A DNA stretch of 9,292 nucleotides, from contig JBEKCP010000196.1 in the NCBI GenBank assembly GCA_050014815.1, forward strand, positions 1 to 9,292, written 5' to 3'. Both the position numbers and the translations under genes were made by a program. The stretch is from JBEKCP01 sp050014815 (GTDB taxonomy: Bacteria; Planctomycetota; Planctomycetia; Pirellulales; Thermoguttaceae). Position 1 is the stretch's first letter. Each line of letters opens with the position of its first letter. Positions 1-7,255 of the stretch are shown here, one piece after another. The notes below the pieces were generated by a model. It worked only from the letters and a program-made list of their open reading frames with translations, was not told the origin of the DNA and did not search any database.

Positions 1-30
1 GCTCAGGATGAATAAAAAGAGGAGACGACG

Positions 31-170
31 TTGCCATATCACCCGATTAGGTCTCCACGCGGGAATGCCCCGCTGGACCGCTCTTGCACGGCGAGCTGTA
101 TGGCTCGGACCTGACGGAGCAGGCGGAGCAGCAGATCCGGATGGATGATGCGGGGGTCGTTTGGCTGTAG
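31..170 (+). pseudogene. Possible frameshifted small reading frame, unrecognised
   Basis: A TTG at 31 follows a purine-rich GAGGAG and opens a frame that stops at 112-114. A second frame, open from 51, stops at TAG 168-170 and ends in the plausible peptide TEQAEQQIRMDDAGVVWL. Joining the two with one frameshift near position 82 would give about 45 residues. I do not recognise the product. It may be the decayed end of a gene, or chance open frames in GC-rich DNA. Nothing in the neighbourhood supports a function. Confidence 0.18.
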
Positions 171-292
171 GGGCAAAAGGAAATGCGGCACCCACCGCCT
201 GGGCGGCAGTCTCCTCAATCCTTTCAGCTAATACGACTCTGGCCGGGTGCCTGTGGGGTTCAATGAATCTCCCAAACCCCCAAATGGGAGCC

Positions 293-405
293 GAGTTGGT
301 TTAATATTAAACCAACTCCGTTAATGTGGGGAATTTAGCAGGTTCCAGTGAAGGCAACGAAAGCGATGGCACCACTCAATCGCGTTTTCCAAGTACCCGA
401 GGCGA
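293..405 (+). repeat. Dispersed 113-bp repeat, copy A, with 26-bp palindrome
   Basis: The repeat begins with a perfect 26-bp palindrome at 293-318 (half-site GAGTTGGTTTAAT followed by its reverse complement). It aligns without gaps to 7356-7468. By hand count 89 of 113 bases match: 26/26 in the palindrome, 18/22 just after it, 30/50 in the middle and 15/15 at the end (AAGTACCCGAGGCGA). Similarity ends sharply at both edges. The two copies are in the same orientation, 7063 bp apart. It could be a MITE-like or REP-like element, a site-specific recombination or protein-binding element, or the edge of a larger mobile unit. It has no coding capacity. Confidence 0.8.
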
Positions 406-507
406 ACCAGGCTCCTGGCCTCCGCGGCCCAGGCGGAAGAGACCCTCAGCTATGCGGACCTGGTCCATCGCCTGACCAATCTTGGCCGGCTGGTCGTGCT
501 CCTGCAA
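406..507 (+). pseudogene. 5' fragment of a DUF2961-like secreted protein gene
   Basis: The plus frame starting at 406 reads TRLLASAAQAEE and then TLSYADLVHRLTNLGRLVVL. The first part looks like the end of a signal peptide with an Ala-x-Ala site. The second resembles the pattern (Y/F)xDLVxRLTDLExLAVLP that I recall just after the signal peptide in planctomycete DUF2961 proteins. The expected continuation (PxPGE...AQWSSYDR) is absent, so similarity stops near 500. The start codon and hydrophobic core are also missing, because repeat copy A ends at 405, exactly where the fragment begins. It is a non-functional remnant cut on both sides. The family assignment rests on memory of a short motif and needs a search. 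Confidence 0.5.
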
Positions 508-565
508 TTCCAACCATCTGGCGGTAAGATGGCACGGATGCGGGGGCCCCTGCCTTCCTCCCCTG

Positions 566-3500
566 TCACGGCGACGTCACCTTCGTCGGATCGTTCTTCC
601 AGCCGTACTGCTTCTCGAATTCGGCGGGGGAGAGGGTTGCGTACTCGCCCTCGTCGGTCAGCGCGACGTAGAGCAACTGGTCGTCGATGCCGGGCGAGCC
701 GCGGTAGTGGCCCTCCGGCGAGATCAGGGCGAAGCGGTTGCCCTCGATCGGCAGGAGCGTCACGACGGGCCGGGCCGTCTCGACGTCCCACTGGCGGACG
801 AAGTTCTGGCCGCCCACCCAGAGCCGCCGGTCGTCGGCCGTGAAGACCGGACTGACGAAGAACTGAACCTGGGTATCGAGTAGCCGCAAGGTCTTGCCCG
901 TAGCGACCTCCGATAGCAGGACGTGCCCCTTATTCGTCCCGATGGCCACGATCCCGCGGCTGGGGGCGAAGTCGATGCCTGAAATCGCTGCATTGTAGCT
1001 TTTCGCGAGTCGTTGGTACCCCGCGAGTTTATGGCTTGGCTTGCCCGAGGGGCCATCCCAAACCTCCCAACCATGGTGAGAATCTCCCACCATCCATTGG
1101 ATCGACTTGCCGTCGGCGGCCCAAGCGGCGCCGCGAATCCCGTCGGTGGCAATCTCGCGGAGCAACTCGCCCGAGGCGCTGTCGAACAGCCGGACGGAGT
1201 GAGTCTGGAGTCGCAGCAATCGCGAGCCGTCCGGCGACCACTGCCACGTTTCTTCGCGGACGCCCTCGATCGGTTTGGCGAACTTCCGAACGCTCCTGCC
1301 GGTCGCATCCGACACCCCAACGACGTAACCGTCCGTTACCGACAGCAACTCGTTCTGGGGCGACCACTGGCTCTTAATAAAGCGGTTCTTATAGCCTTTT
1401 GAGAGGATCTCGCCCGTTGCCACATCCCACACCATCCCGTATTCTCGGACGTATTGCCCGTCCGGAGAAATGTCCAGCTTGAATGCATCTCTCGCGTCCG
1501 ATTCGGTTGCCGCTGCACCTGAGAAGAACGATACCAACGCCCCCTTCTGGCCGCTGCGGAACACGTGTACGTATTGCGACGAGTCGTGCCAGACCAGCGC
1601 GCTTCCCTTCCGGGCGAAGTGGAGCATACATGCGAGACCGCCGTGGCCGCCCAAACTCCGGGCCACCTGCATCGTGCCGAGGTCCCAGAACAGAAGCCGA
1701 TTGTCTTCGTAGAGCACTGCCAGTTGTCTTCCGCCTACCGAGAAGTCCAAGGCGACCACCCCCGGCGGCTTCGGCACCGTCTTGAGGGCGTTGCCGGTCA
1801 GGGCGTCGTAGAGCCGGTCGCCCACCGCCAGCAGCTTGCCATCCCGCGAGAAACGGAGCATCGCGGAAGGCAGGCGCGTCCCCCCCGGCAATTCGATATC
1901 ATAAGCGACGGATGTATCGGCCATGCGCCAACATCGGAGATTCCTCCCTTCGGGCCCAACCAGGAGCGAGCCGTCGGGCGAGAGGCGAACGCCGAGTCTG
2001 TCGCTGCCGGTGCCGAGCGACTGCCGCGGCTCCATCGCGGCGGCGTCCAGGAGCGTTACGGCCACTTCCCACTGTCGTGCGGTTGGGGCGGCACATGCGA
2101 TCGTCTTTCCGTCGGGCAAGAACACAAAAGGCCCGAGCCCGGTCTTTGCGGGTCCGTACTCCTTCAACCGGACCCCTCGCTCCACGTCCCAGAAACTCAC
2201 GGAAAAGCCAGCGTCGTTCCAAGTGGCGACGCCGAGCATCCGGCCATCGGGCGACCAGCAGATCGACACGTCGTGCGACAGTGACGCCGACGGCTTGAGG
2301 CAATGGACCATTCTGCCGGTTTGCACGTCCCAGAGGTAAACCCGCGGCTGACCCTCTTCGATTCCGGCGGCGGCAACCAGCCGGCCCTCAGGCGACCAGT
2401 TCGCACGCGTCGCTGTCGGCAGGTCCTTGCCCGTGATGATCCCCATCCGCGGCAGGACCCTGACCGTCCGGAGGGTTTGGGCGTCGAGAACCCGCAACGC
2501 GTCCCCGCCCGCAACAAGAAGGTGCCGGCCGTCGGGGCTGGATTCGAGAATAGTCTTGCCCCGGATTGCCTCCAAGTAGCCGCGGACGTGCGGCGTCTCG
2601 ATGGTCCACGACCGGAGTCCGCGGATCTTTGCCGGCTCGACAACCAGGGCCGCGGGCTCCAGCGGCCCGCCCTGCTCCAACGGCAAGGGCTGCCAGTCGG
2701 GCTTCAGGGGCCCGGAAGGTGAGGGGCTAGGGGCTAGGGGCTGGGGGCTGGGGATTTCAGATTTGGGATTTCGGATTTCGGATTTCGGATTGGGGATTGG
2801 ACCAGACGCCTGCGTACTCGGTACTGAGTACTCACTGCTTGGTACTGTCTTTCGCTCATCCGGCTTCTCCGCTAGAACTAGAGCGGCACGCAAGCCCAGG
2901 TTGCTGTCGCGGTACCCAGGCCCGTCGCTGTTGCGGCGGGCCGACCGGCACCTCTCGCCGCCGTAGTTCGAGCTACCGCCACGGTTCACGCGGCGAGAGC
3001 CCGAAGACGGCCCGGCTGGGTCATCAGGCGGCGAAACCTTGTAGTAGTCCTTGTCATACCAATCCGCACACCACTCCTGCACGTTACCACACACGTCATA
3101 CAGTCCCCAGGCGTTGGCCTTCTTCTGACCCACTGGGTGCGCCTTCTTCTCCGAGTTCGTCCCGTACCATCCGTACTCGTCCAGCCCCAACTCGCTATTC
3201 CCAAAGAACCACCCACTCGTGCTACCCGCTCGACACGCATACTCCCACTCCGCCTCCGTCGGCAAGCGGTAACTCCCCTCCGGCAGACCGCACTTCTCGC
3301 TCACCTTCTTTAAGTACGCCTGGCAATCGTGCCAACTAACACTCTGCACCGGATTCTTCGGCCCCTTGAACCGGCTCGGGTTGCCGATCGTCAACGCAAG
3401 CCACTCCTCTTGCGTCACCTCGTACTTGCCGAGATAGAACGGCTTCGTGATCTTCACCTTGTGGGCATCGCCGCCCTCGCCCATCATGAACTCGCCCGGC

Positions 3501-5188
3501 GGGATGAGCACCAGCTTCATGCCGATGGAGTTGGTCATCTCCACCGGCACGCCGAGATACTTGGCCCATGCCGCTTGATGCTCCTTGGCTTTCTCGGGGT
3601 CAAATGGGGCCACGGCCAGCACCGGCGGCTTGAGCGTGACTTTGACTTTCACCTGGCCACCCCGCGTGACCGTAATCGTGTGTGAATCGAGCTGGAACTG
3701 GTCGTCGCCGCCCTGGACGGCAAGGTCGTATTTGCCCGCACTGAGGCTGAGCGTCCAGCCCGAGCCGACATCCACCAGTTGAACCTTTTGGCCGCCTTGA
3801 CTGACCGCCACTTGTACGTCCTTGCCAAGATTCTCGTCGATCTCGACCGTCAGCGTCCCGTGGCGAAGGATGATCGTCAGGATGATCCCCAGCAGCAAGA
3901 GCAGGCCGCCCACAAGCCCCGCCAGCGCCAGCGGTTTGCGGCGGACCTTGGCGAGCGCCCGGCGGGCCTTGACCAGAATGTTCGTCCCGGTCTCCTGCCG
4001 AGTAATGCCCGGCTGAGTTTCCTCTTCGACTGCCGCCTTGGGCGGCGCAACGGCCGTGCCCGCCGGCCTACTCCCCTGCAAGAATGCCAAGGTCTGGGAC
4101 AAGGCCGCGCTGGACGACTCGGGCGGTTCCGGCGGGGCCATCCTCGACCGGCCGGATAGAACAGCCAGCACCGCCTCCAACTCGGCTACCACCTCGGCCA
4201 TCGACTGGCAGCGATCCTCCGGCTTCTTGGCTAACATGCGATGGCACAGCGAGTCCAGGGCTTCCGGGGCCTCGGGCCGGGCCGCCCGAAGCGACGGGAT
4301 CGGGGCCTCCAGGTGCATCAGGAAGAGCTTGGCGAACGTCTCGGCCTGGTACGGTGGCCGCCCGATCAACAGGCGGTAGAGCGTGCAGCCAAGGGCGTAG
4401 ATGTCGGCCCGGTGGTCGGCCGCGTGGGTATCCAGGGCCTGCTCCGGGGCCATGTAATCGCAGGTGCCCAGCGCCTGGCCGCTCGTGGTCAGGCGTTCCG
4501 GTCCGCCCAGGACCGCGTCAGGCCCAGCGATCCGGGCCAGGCCCATGTCGAGGATCTTGACCGTGCCCTTCTTGTCCAATAAGAGATTGCCCGGCTTGAT
4601 GTCCCGATGGATGATGCCCTGCTCGTGGGCATACTGGAGTCCGCGGGCGGCCTGGAGGATGCACTCGACCGCCTGCCGGACCTCCAGCGGCCCGTGCTCC
4701 TTGACGGCGGTGGCCAGGTCATGACCTTCGATGTACTCCATCGCCAGGTAGTACATCCCCCGATGCTCGCCGGCGTCGTAGGCCGTGACGATGTTGGGAT
4801 GCGAAAGCTGGGCGGCCGCTTGCACCTCGCGCTGGAACCGCTCGACGGCCCCAGCCTGTTTCATGGCCGCGGGGGGCAGGACCTTGATGGCCACGGTGCG
4901 TTTCATCCGGCGGTGCCGGGCCTTCAAGACCACGCCCATGCCCCCCTCGCCGATCTGGTCCAGCACGGTGTACTGGCCGAAGACCAGCCCCTTGCCCTTG
5001 CCCTGGTAGACGGCCTGGGCCTGGTACTTTGTCAGTTTGCCCTGCTGGATGAGGACCTGGGCGAACTGCTGGACATCCCTGGGCCGCTTGTCCGGTGGGA
5101 GGCTCTCCTGAAAGCCGGCGACCTCGGCCGCCGACATGAGGCCGCTCTCGGTCAGCCGCTCGACGAACTGCTGGACGGTGATCGCCAT
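566..5188 (-). CDS. Ser/Thr protein kinase fused to SUMF1-like and WD40 domains
   Basis: 1540 residues. The N-terminal 70 residues (SGLMSAAEV, QQGKLTKYQAQAV) are a leader typical of planctomycete kinases. The kinase domain spans about 72-342: Gly loop GEGGMG (80-85), Lys102 in VAIKV, HRDIKPGN (194-201), DMG (214-216) in place of DFG, and APE (247-249). All catalytic residues are present, so it should be active. A membrane segment follows at about 419-441, then a PEGA-like beta region (445-520). The SUMF1/FGE-like domain (about 549-773) has RLPTEAEWEYACRAG, YDVCGNVQEWC and RGGS. Its RGGSSNYGGERCRSARR lacks the first catalytic Cys of true FGEs. Next come a repeat-rich linker (about 778-826) and about 14 WD40-type blades (about 868-1480). 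The tail YATLSPAEFEKQYGWKNDP is common in planctomycete WD40 proteins. The kinase should be cytosolic and the rest outside the membrane. The ATG has no clear ribosome binding site. Substrate and signal are unknown. Confidence 0.93.
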   Translation of the reverse strand: MAITVQQFVERLTESGLMSAAEVAGFQESLPPDKRPRDVQQFAQVLIQQGKLTKYQAQAVYQGKGKGLVFGQYTVLDQIGEGGMGVVLKARHRRMKRTVAIKVLPPAAMKQAGAVERFQREVQAAAQLSHPNIVTAYDAGEHRGMYYLAMEYIEGHDLATAVKEHGPLEVRQAVECILQAARGLQYAHEQGIIHRDIKPGNLLLDKKGTVKILDMGLARIAGPDAVLGGPERLTTSGQALGTCDYMAPEQALDTHAADHRADIYALGCTLYRLLIGRPPYQAETFAKLFLMHLEAPIPSLRAARPEAPEALDSLCHRMLAKKPEDRCQSMAEVVAELEAVLAVLSGRSRMAPPEPPESSSAALSQTLAFLQGSRPAGTAVAPPKAAVEEETQPGITRQETGTNILVKARRALAKVRRKPLALAGLVGGLLLLLGIILTIILRHGTLTVEIDENLGKDVQVAVSQGGQKVQLVDVGSGWTLSLSAGKYDLAVQGGDDQFQLDSHTITVTRGGQVKVKVTLKPPVLAVAPFDPEKAKEHQAAWAKYLGVPVEMTNSIGMKLVLIPPGEFMMGEGGDAHKVKITKPFYLGKYEVTQEEWLALTIGNPSRFKGPKNPVQSVSWHDCQAYLKKVSEKCGLPEGSYRLPTEAEWEYACRAGSTSGWFFGNSELGLDEYGWYGTNSEKKAHPVGQKKANAWGLYDVCGNVQEWCADWYDKDYYKVSPPDDPAGPSSGSRRVNRGGSSNYGGERCRSARRNSDGPGYRDSNLGLRAALVLAEKPDERKTVPSSEYSVPSTQASGPIPNPKSEIRNPKSEIPSPQPLAPSPSPSGPLKPDWQPLPLEQGGPLEPAALVVEPAKIRGLRSWTIETPHVRGYLEAIRGKTILESSPDGRHLLVAGGDALRVLDAQTLRTVRVLPRMGIITGKDLPTATRANWSPEGRLVAAAGIEEGQPRVYLWDVQTGRMVHCLKPSASLSHDVSICWSPDGRMLGVATWNDAGFSVSFWDVERGVRLKEYGPAKTGLGPFVFLPDGKTIACAAPTARQWEVAVTLLDAAAMEPRQSLGTGSDRLGVRLSPDGSLLVGPEGRNLRCWRMADTSVAYDIELPGGTRLPSAMLRFSRDGKLLAVGDRLYDALTGNALKTVPKPPGVVALDFSVGGRQLAVLYEDNRLLFWDLGTMQVARSLGGHGGLACMLHFARKGSALVWHDSSQYVHVFRSGQKGALVSFFSGAAATESDARDAFKLDISPDGQYVREYGMVWDVATGEILSKGYKNRFIKSQWSPQNELLSVTDGYVVGVSDATGRSVRKFAKPIEGVREETWQWSPDGSRLLRLQTHSVRLFDSASGELLREIATDGIRGAAWAADGKSIQWMVGDSHHGWEVWDGPSGKPSHKLAGYQRLAKSYNAAISGIDFAPSRGIVAIGTNKGHVLLSEVATGKTLRLLDTQVQFFVSPVFTADDRRLWVGGQNFVRQWDVETARPVVTLLPIEGNRFALISPEGHYRGSPGIDDQLLYVALTDEGEYATLSPAEFEKQYGWKNDPTKVTSP
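2723..2800. repeat. Heptanucleotide tandem repeats inside the kinase gene
   Basis: Read on the plus strand, four units of GGGGCTA/GGGGCTG (2723-2750) are followed, after one extra G, by seven units of GGATTTC type (2752-2800: GGATTTC, AGATTTG, GGATTTC three times, GGATTGG twice). Seven is not a multiple of three, so the minus-strand reading frame repeats every 21 bases and yields heptapeptides such as NPKSEIR and NPKSEIP. This forms the linker between the SUMF1-like and WD40 domains. It resembles the heptanucleotide STRRs known from filamentous cyanobacteria. Copy number may vary by slippage, but only gains or losses of three units keep the frame. Confidence 0.9.
2814..2848. repeat. GTACTNN heptanucleotide repeats in the kinase gene
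   Basis: Five 7-bp units in plus-strand order: GTACTCG, GTACTGA, GTACTCA, CTGCTTG, GTACTGT. The fourth is degenerate. They encode, on the minus strand, the peptide around SSEYSVPSTQ. They lie 13 bp beyond the GGATTTC array, between it and the SUMF1-like domain, and extend the low-complexity linker. Confidence 0.75.
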
Positions 5189-5514
5189 CAGGAGGCCCCG
5201 GCCACCGGACCACGGGGGTACAACATCCGTCTACTATACACAAGCCCCCACAAGACTGGAAGCCCCCTGCCATAGGGGTGGCAGGTATGGGGTTCTTCCG
5301 GTTCTGGCTACGAAACCGGCAGAAACAAAGGCTGGCCGCCCAAAGGTGTGCCGGGACTACGACTCGCAAGCCGCTGATGTCATCGCCAGCGATGTGACCG
5401 ATTCGGGGAACTATTGCCGGATCACGGGGGAGGTCATAAAACAGGTATTGGGGCAGGTATGAGCGGCCGCATCCAGTTCGTGATCGACGTATTGAAGCCA
5501 AACCCTGAAAGATT
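5189..5514. other. Divergent intergenic region with possible gene remnants
   Basis: This 326-bp gap separates the start of the minus-strand kinase gene from the start of the plus-strand methyltransferase, so promoters for both should lie here. On the minus strand the best -10-like hexamer is TATAGT (5233-5238), with no convincing -35. An imperfect inverted repeat lies at 5258-5295. Short plus-strand frames occur at 5288-5398 (start MGFFRFWLRNRQKQRLAAQ, MtfA-like at most), 5346-5462 and 5459-5536. The last two overlap by ATGA, but none can be called a gene from sequence alone. Confidence 0.5.
5233..5238 (-). promoter_or_regulatory. Candidate -10 box for the kinase gene
   Basis: TATAGT on the minus strand lies about 45 bp upstream of the kinase ATG at a sensible distance for a short leader. 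No good -35 hexamer is found 16-18 bp further upstream, so this is weak. Confidence 0.2.
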
Positions 5515-6129
5515 GTGGATCGTGGGCAAAAAGTGACTCGATGCTGCGATGCTGAACTCAGAGCGATGAATAGTTTCTTGCGGCGTTTTCTCCAGCGGCA
5601 AGTTGAGTTCCCCATATTGCGCTGGCTCGGGCTCAGCGGCCAGGGCCTCGACATACTCGAAGTGGGCTGTGGCTCGGGACACGGCGCTGTTCTGCTCTCC
5701 CGCTTGAAGCCGAAAAGTTACGTGGGGATCGACCTGATGCCCGAGATGATTGATCTGGCACTGAAACGAAAGGACGTTCCCCATGCCGACTTTCGGCTCA
5801 TGGATGCAGCCGATATGCATGGGATACCCGAGGCCAGCAAGGATGTGGTGGTGATTTTCGATGTCCTCCATCACATCCCAAGATGGCGGGAAGTCCTGTC
5901 TGAATGTGGTCGAGTCCTTCGCCCTGGTGGGGCACTCTTCCTTGAGGAACCCGGCAGTACAGCCATCCAAGTCTGGGACTGGTTATTCAAGTGGAACCAC
6001 CCGAGGGCGGCGGAATTCACATGGCGGGAGCTGGAGACCCGTCTGAATGATGTAGGGTTCACGGTAAAACATCGGTGCAGGCTATGGCCGTTTCGAAGCT
6101 ACTGTGCGGTCAAGACGCCGCACCCATGA
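5515..6129 (+). CDS. Class I SAM-dependent methyltransferase
   Basis: 204 residues from a GTG start; the frame is closed by TGA at 5506-5508, so it cannot extend further. An in-frame ATG at 5566 (residue 18, MNSFLRRF) is an alternative start with no better ribosome binding site. The protein has a UbiE/Methyltransf_11-type Rossmann core: motif I LEVGCGSGHG (48-57), acidic GID (71-73) for the SAM ribose, a DAAD stretch (97-100), FDVLHHI (115-121) and LRPGG (135-139). The C-terminal part (about 165-200) is short. The substrate cannot be told; proteins of this kind act on small molecules or lipids. It stands alone, divergent from the kinase gene and convergent with the DNA methyltransferase gene, so it is probably transcribed singly. 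Confidence 0.85.
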   Translation: MDRGQKVTRCCDAELRAMNSFLRRFLQRQVEFPILRWLGLSGQGLDILEVGCGSGHGAVLLSRLKPKSYVGIDLMPEMIDLALKRKDVPHADFRLMDAADMHGIPEASKDVVVIFDVLHHIPRWREVLSECGRVLRPGGALFLEEPGSTAIQVWDWLFKWNHPRAAEFTWRELETRLNDVGFTVKHRCRLWPFRSYCAVKTPHP

Positions 6130-6197
6130 AGCTACGCCCGGCTCCTGTCGCGTGCCAGTTGACACGGACAGAGGTAAACCAACTGGAGCCCACTGGT

Positions 6198-6221
6198 GGC
6201 GGGAAATGGAGCCATTTCGCC
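6198..6221. terminator. Hairpin between convergent genes, possible terminator
   Basis: GGCGGGAAATGG faces CCATTTCGCC with a very small loop and a two-base bulge. It lies 68 bp after the plus-strand methyltransferase stop and 47 bp after the minus-strand DNA methyltransferase stop, where a bidirectional terminator is expected. There is no T-run on either side, so intrinsic termination is uncertain. Confidence 0.35.
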
Positions 6222-6268
6222 GGCCAGGGGAGCGAGTGACAGGTGGTGGCCGTCGTTCAGTCGGCGAT

Positions 6269-7165
6269 TCAGTCACCAGCCCCATTGTCGAAATTCATCC
6301 ACAACGCCTCAATCATCTGCCGCTTCTTCTTTCCCCCCGCCGCCTTGTTGTCGATTTCGAAGTCCTGACGCCTCCAGCCGGCCAGTTCTCCGTCGTACAG
6401 CGGGTTGGGGTATCCCGACAGCATCACTTTGCCCTGGCATTTCTTGATAACGGCCAGCAATTCCCGGTGGTCCTGCTCGGTCATCTCGTGTTGATAGGTG
6501 CCGGTCGAAACACGGGTGTCGTGCAGGTAGGGAGGGTCCAGGTAGAACACGGTCCCTGGTCCATCCTGCTGCCGGATGACTTCCAGGGCGGGTTGATTGA
6601 GGACCACCACACGCCGCAACCGAGCCGACACGGCAGGCAACCCCTCAATGCAGCTCCGCCACGCGGATACCTGCTCGTTTTGCAGTCGCCGAGTTCGATT
6701 CCTGGACAGTGTGGCGAAATCCTTGAATCCGCCTGCCCGGCTCTGGCGGCAGCGGATGAAAAACGCCACGGCGGCTTCGACGTCCGGATCCTTGATTGGG
6801 TGCTGCCGTACCTCGGCATCTTCCCACTCGACTTCCGAGAACGGTGTGGCCTCGATCAGGCGTTGGAAAGCAGCGAAGGTCTCCTCGCGTTGCAGGACCC
6901 GCCAGAAATTGGTGAGTTCCCGGTGAAGGTCGTTGACCACTTCACTGGTCCCCTGCTCGTAGGACGGCTCACCCCAGTACTTTGACTGGTCGAGGGGGTC
7001 CTTTTCCAAGAGGACGGCTAACCCACCGGCGAACGCCTCAACGTAATGCAAATGACATGGCATCAGGTCGACGATTCTTGCCGCGAGATAGTGTTTGCCA
7101 CCCCACCACTTGAGAGGTTGGCTAAGGTGGGTGGACTCCGTCGCAGAACTCGCTAACAGGCTCAT
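6269..7165 (-). CDS. D12-class (Dam-like) DNA adenine methyltransferase
   Basis: 298 residues from the ATG at 7165. The frame is also open to a GTG at 7270, giving 333 residues. The ATG is preferred: it follows a purine-rich stretch (GAGAGAAGAAG), and the family core begins soon after it. Residue numbers here are for the 333-residue form. LKWWGGKHYL (53-62) is the N-terminal SAM motif, VEAFAGGLAVLL (77-88) is the FxGxG-type motif, and FYLDPPY (242-248) is the catalytic DPPY motif of N6-adenine methylases. These orders and spacings fit MethyltransfD12. It transfers a methyl group from SAM to adenine in DNA; the target sequence cannot be read. No restriction nuclease gene lies next to it, so it looks like an orphan methylase, of phage or plasmid origin or a regulatory type. 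Confidence 0.9.
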   Translation of the reverse strand: MSLLASSATESTHLSQPLKWWGGKHYLAARIVDLMPCHLHYVEAFAGGLAVLLEKDPLDQSKYWGEPSYEQGTSEVVNDLHRELTNFWRVLQREETFAAFQRLIEATPFSEVEWEDAEVRQHPIKDPDVEAAVAFFIRCRQSRAGGFKDFATLSRNRTRRLQNEQVSAWRSCIEGLPAVSARLRRVVVLNQPALEVIRQQDGPGTVFYLDPPYLHDTRVSTGTYQHEMTEQDHRELLAVIKKCQGKVMLSGYPNPLYDGELAGWRRQDFEIDNKAAGGKKKRQMIEALWMNFDNGAGD

Positions 7166-7226
7166 TACTTCTTCTCTCTCACGGTTTTCAGGGATTGGAT
7201 GCACAACGCAATCCAACCTATCACAA

Positions 7227-7255
7227 CCAATAAGGAATGCAAGTCGCTCTTTCAA
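7227..7255 (-). promoter_or_regulatory. Candidate promoter for the DNA methyltransferase
   Basis: On the minus strand TTGAAA (7250-7255) and TATTGG (7227-7232) are separated by 17 bp. The -35 is good and the -10 poor. The position fits a leader of about 55 bases before the ATG at 7165 and would favour that start over the upstream GTG. Confidence 0.25.

Larger units (their letters stand above)
1..565. other. Region without an intact gene; repeat and gene remnants
   Basis: No intact protein gene is seen before the stop codon of the large minus-strand gene at 566. The stretch contains a possible broken reading frame (31-170), a short hairpin at 269-290 (CTCCCA paired with TGGGAG), the palindrome-bearing repeat copy A (293-405) and a piece of a DUF2961-like gene (406-507). 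No clear intrinsic terminator for the kinase gene was found: no hairpin followed by a T-run on the minus strand lies just below 566. Confidence 0.6.

Noticed and set aside
229..239. TAATACGACTC, identical to the first 11 bases of the T7 promoter
   Set aside because: The rest of the T7 promoter (ACTATAG) is absent and there is no phage polymerase context or vector sequence, so it is a chance match.
1565..2284. 239-codon plus-strand open frame
   Set aside because: It is antisense to the WD40 region of the large gene and has no recognisable domain.
4719..5654. 311-codon minus-strand open frame over the kinase start and upstream gap
   Set aside because: It overlaps the kinase domain in another frame and the methyltransferase on the other strand; the peptide is rich in Pro, Arg and Gly as expected for a shadow frame.
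6104..6985. 293-codon plus-strand open frame
   Set aside because: It lies opposite the DNA methyltransferase, whose motifs are unmistakable on the minus strand; long antisense frames are common in GC-rich DNA.
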